A stretch of 64,000 bases of DNA from the NCBI GenBank assembly GCA_015698045.1, contig BLAL01000048.1:434001-498000 (forward strand). Reading direction: 5' to 3'. The first letter of the stretch is position 1. Every line of letters starts with the position of its first letter. The notes under the pieces were generated by a model. That model was not told the DNA's origin and searched no databases. It worked only from the letters and a program-made list of their open reading frames with translations. Of the stretch, positions 63,946 to 64,000 are shown piece by piece. The stretch is from Rhizophagus clarus (lineage: Eukaryota > Glomeromycota > Glomeromycetes > Glomerales > Glomeraceae). Made by a program: the position numbers and the translations under genes.

Positions 63946-64000
63946 ATACTTTATAACAAATATTTTTTCCGGATAAAAATTATCAAAGAATATAATTTAT

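Larger units (their letters stand above)
50902..64000. mobile_element. Right virus-like element: Polinton-like with Gag and aspartic protease (partial)
   Basis: Genes in order: Cys/His-rich protein (minus), zinc-finger/PolB-associated protein (plus), integrase (minus), coiled-coil Gag (plus), aspartic protease (plus), small zinc finger (plus), coiled coil (minus), two small proteins, F-box/LRR protein (minus), and protein-primed DNA polymerase B (plus). PolB and integrase are Polinton hallmarks; Gag and retropepsin are not. The left limit is inferred from the hairpin and tandem repeats; the right end is outside the window. It is broken, with about four breaks, but most genes read openly, so it looks younger than the left element. 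Confidence 0.7.

Overview
The window looks like nuclear DNA of an arbuscular mycorrhizal fungus close to Rhizophagus (Glomeromycotina). This is inferred from very AT-rich intergenic DNA, genes split by many short introns, and members of families that are hugely expanded in those fungi: TKL-type kinases, HSPA12-like Hsp70s, BTB, TPR and F-box/LRR proteins. The window is dense in transposons. No database search was possible.

Layout. (1) 1-8450: the inner part of an old virus-like element that runs off the left edge. It has an A32-type packaging ATPase, a retrovirus-like Gag and aspartic protease, an integrase with a chromodomain, and small proteins. A hAT transposon (5004-7839, 8-bp target duplication) sits inside the integrase gene. 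(2) 8451-10839: a GGTAC-rich stretch, a GC-rich block and a gene relic. (3) 10840-22447: three host genes on the plus strand: a kinase-Hsp70 fusion (8 exons), a UDP-glycosyltransferase (5 exons, MITE in intron 1) and a TPR gene lacking its start. (4) 22448-38161: mostly non-coding, with three MITEs that have terminal inverted repeats and flanking duplications, relics of an unnamed family, a broken BTB gene and a decayed minus-strand coding region. (5) 38162-43476: a young Mutator-like transposon with terminal inverted repeats of about 1.2 kb and an exact 9-bp target duplication, lying inside a large A/T-tract satellite. (6) 43477-50900: the satellite, including about 75 copies of a 30-bp unit and signs of an older duplication of the whole locus. 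(7) 50902-64000: a second, younger virus-like element that runs off the right edge, with integrase, Gag, protease, coiled-coil and zinc-finger proteins, an F-box/LRR protein, and a protein-primed type B DNA polymerase of Polinton kind.

The main result is that both virus-like elements join Polinton hallmarks (packaging ATPase on the left, protein-primed PolB on the right, plus integrase) to a retroelement-like Gag and aspartic protease. No reverse transcriptase, RNase H, LTR or double-jelly-roll capsid gene was seen next to them. In the left element the ATPase and Gag genes diverge from a 40-bp spacer. In the right element two genes start behind the same 46-bp leader. I read this as a Polinton-like lineage using a Gag-type shell, and I know of no description of it. 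Both copies are treated as fossils: the left one is clearly broken, the right one is less damaged.
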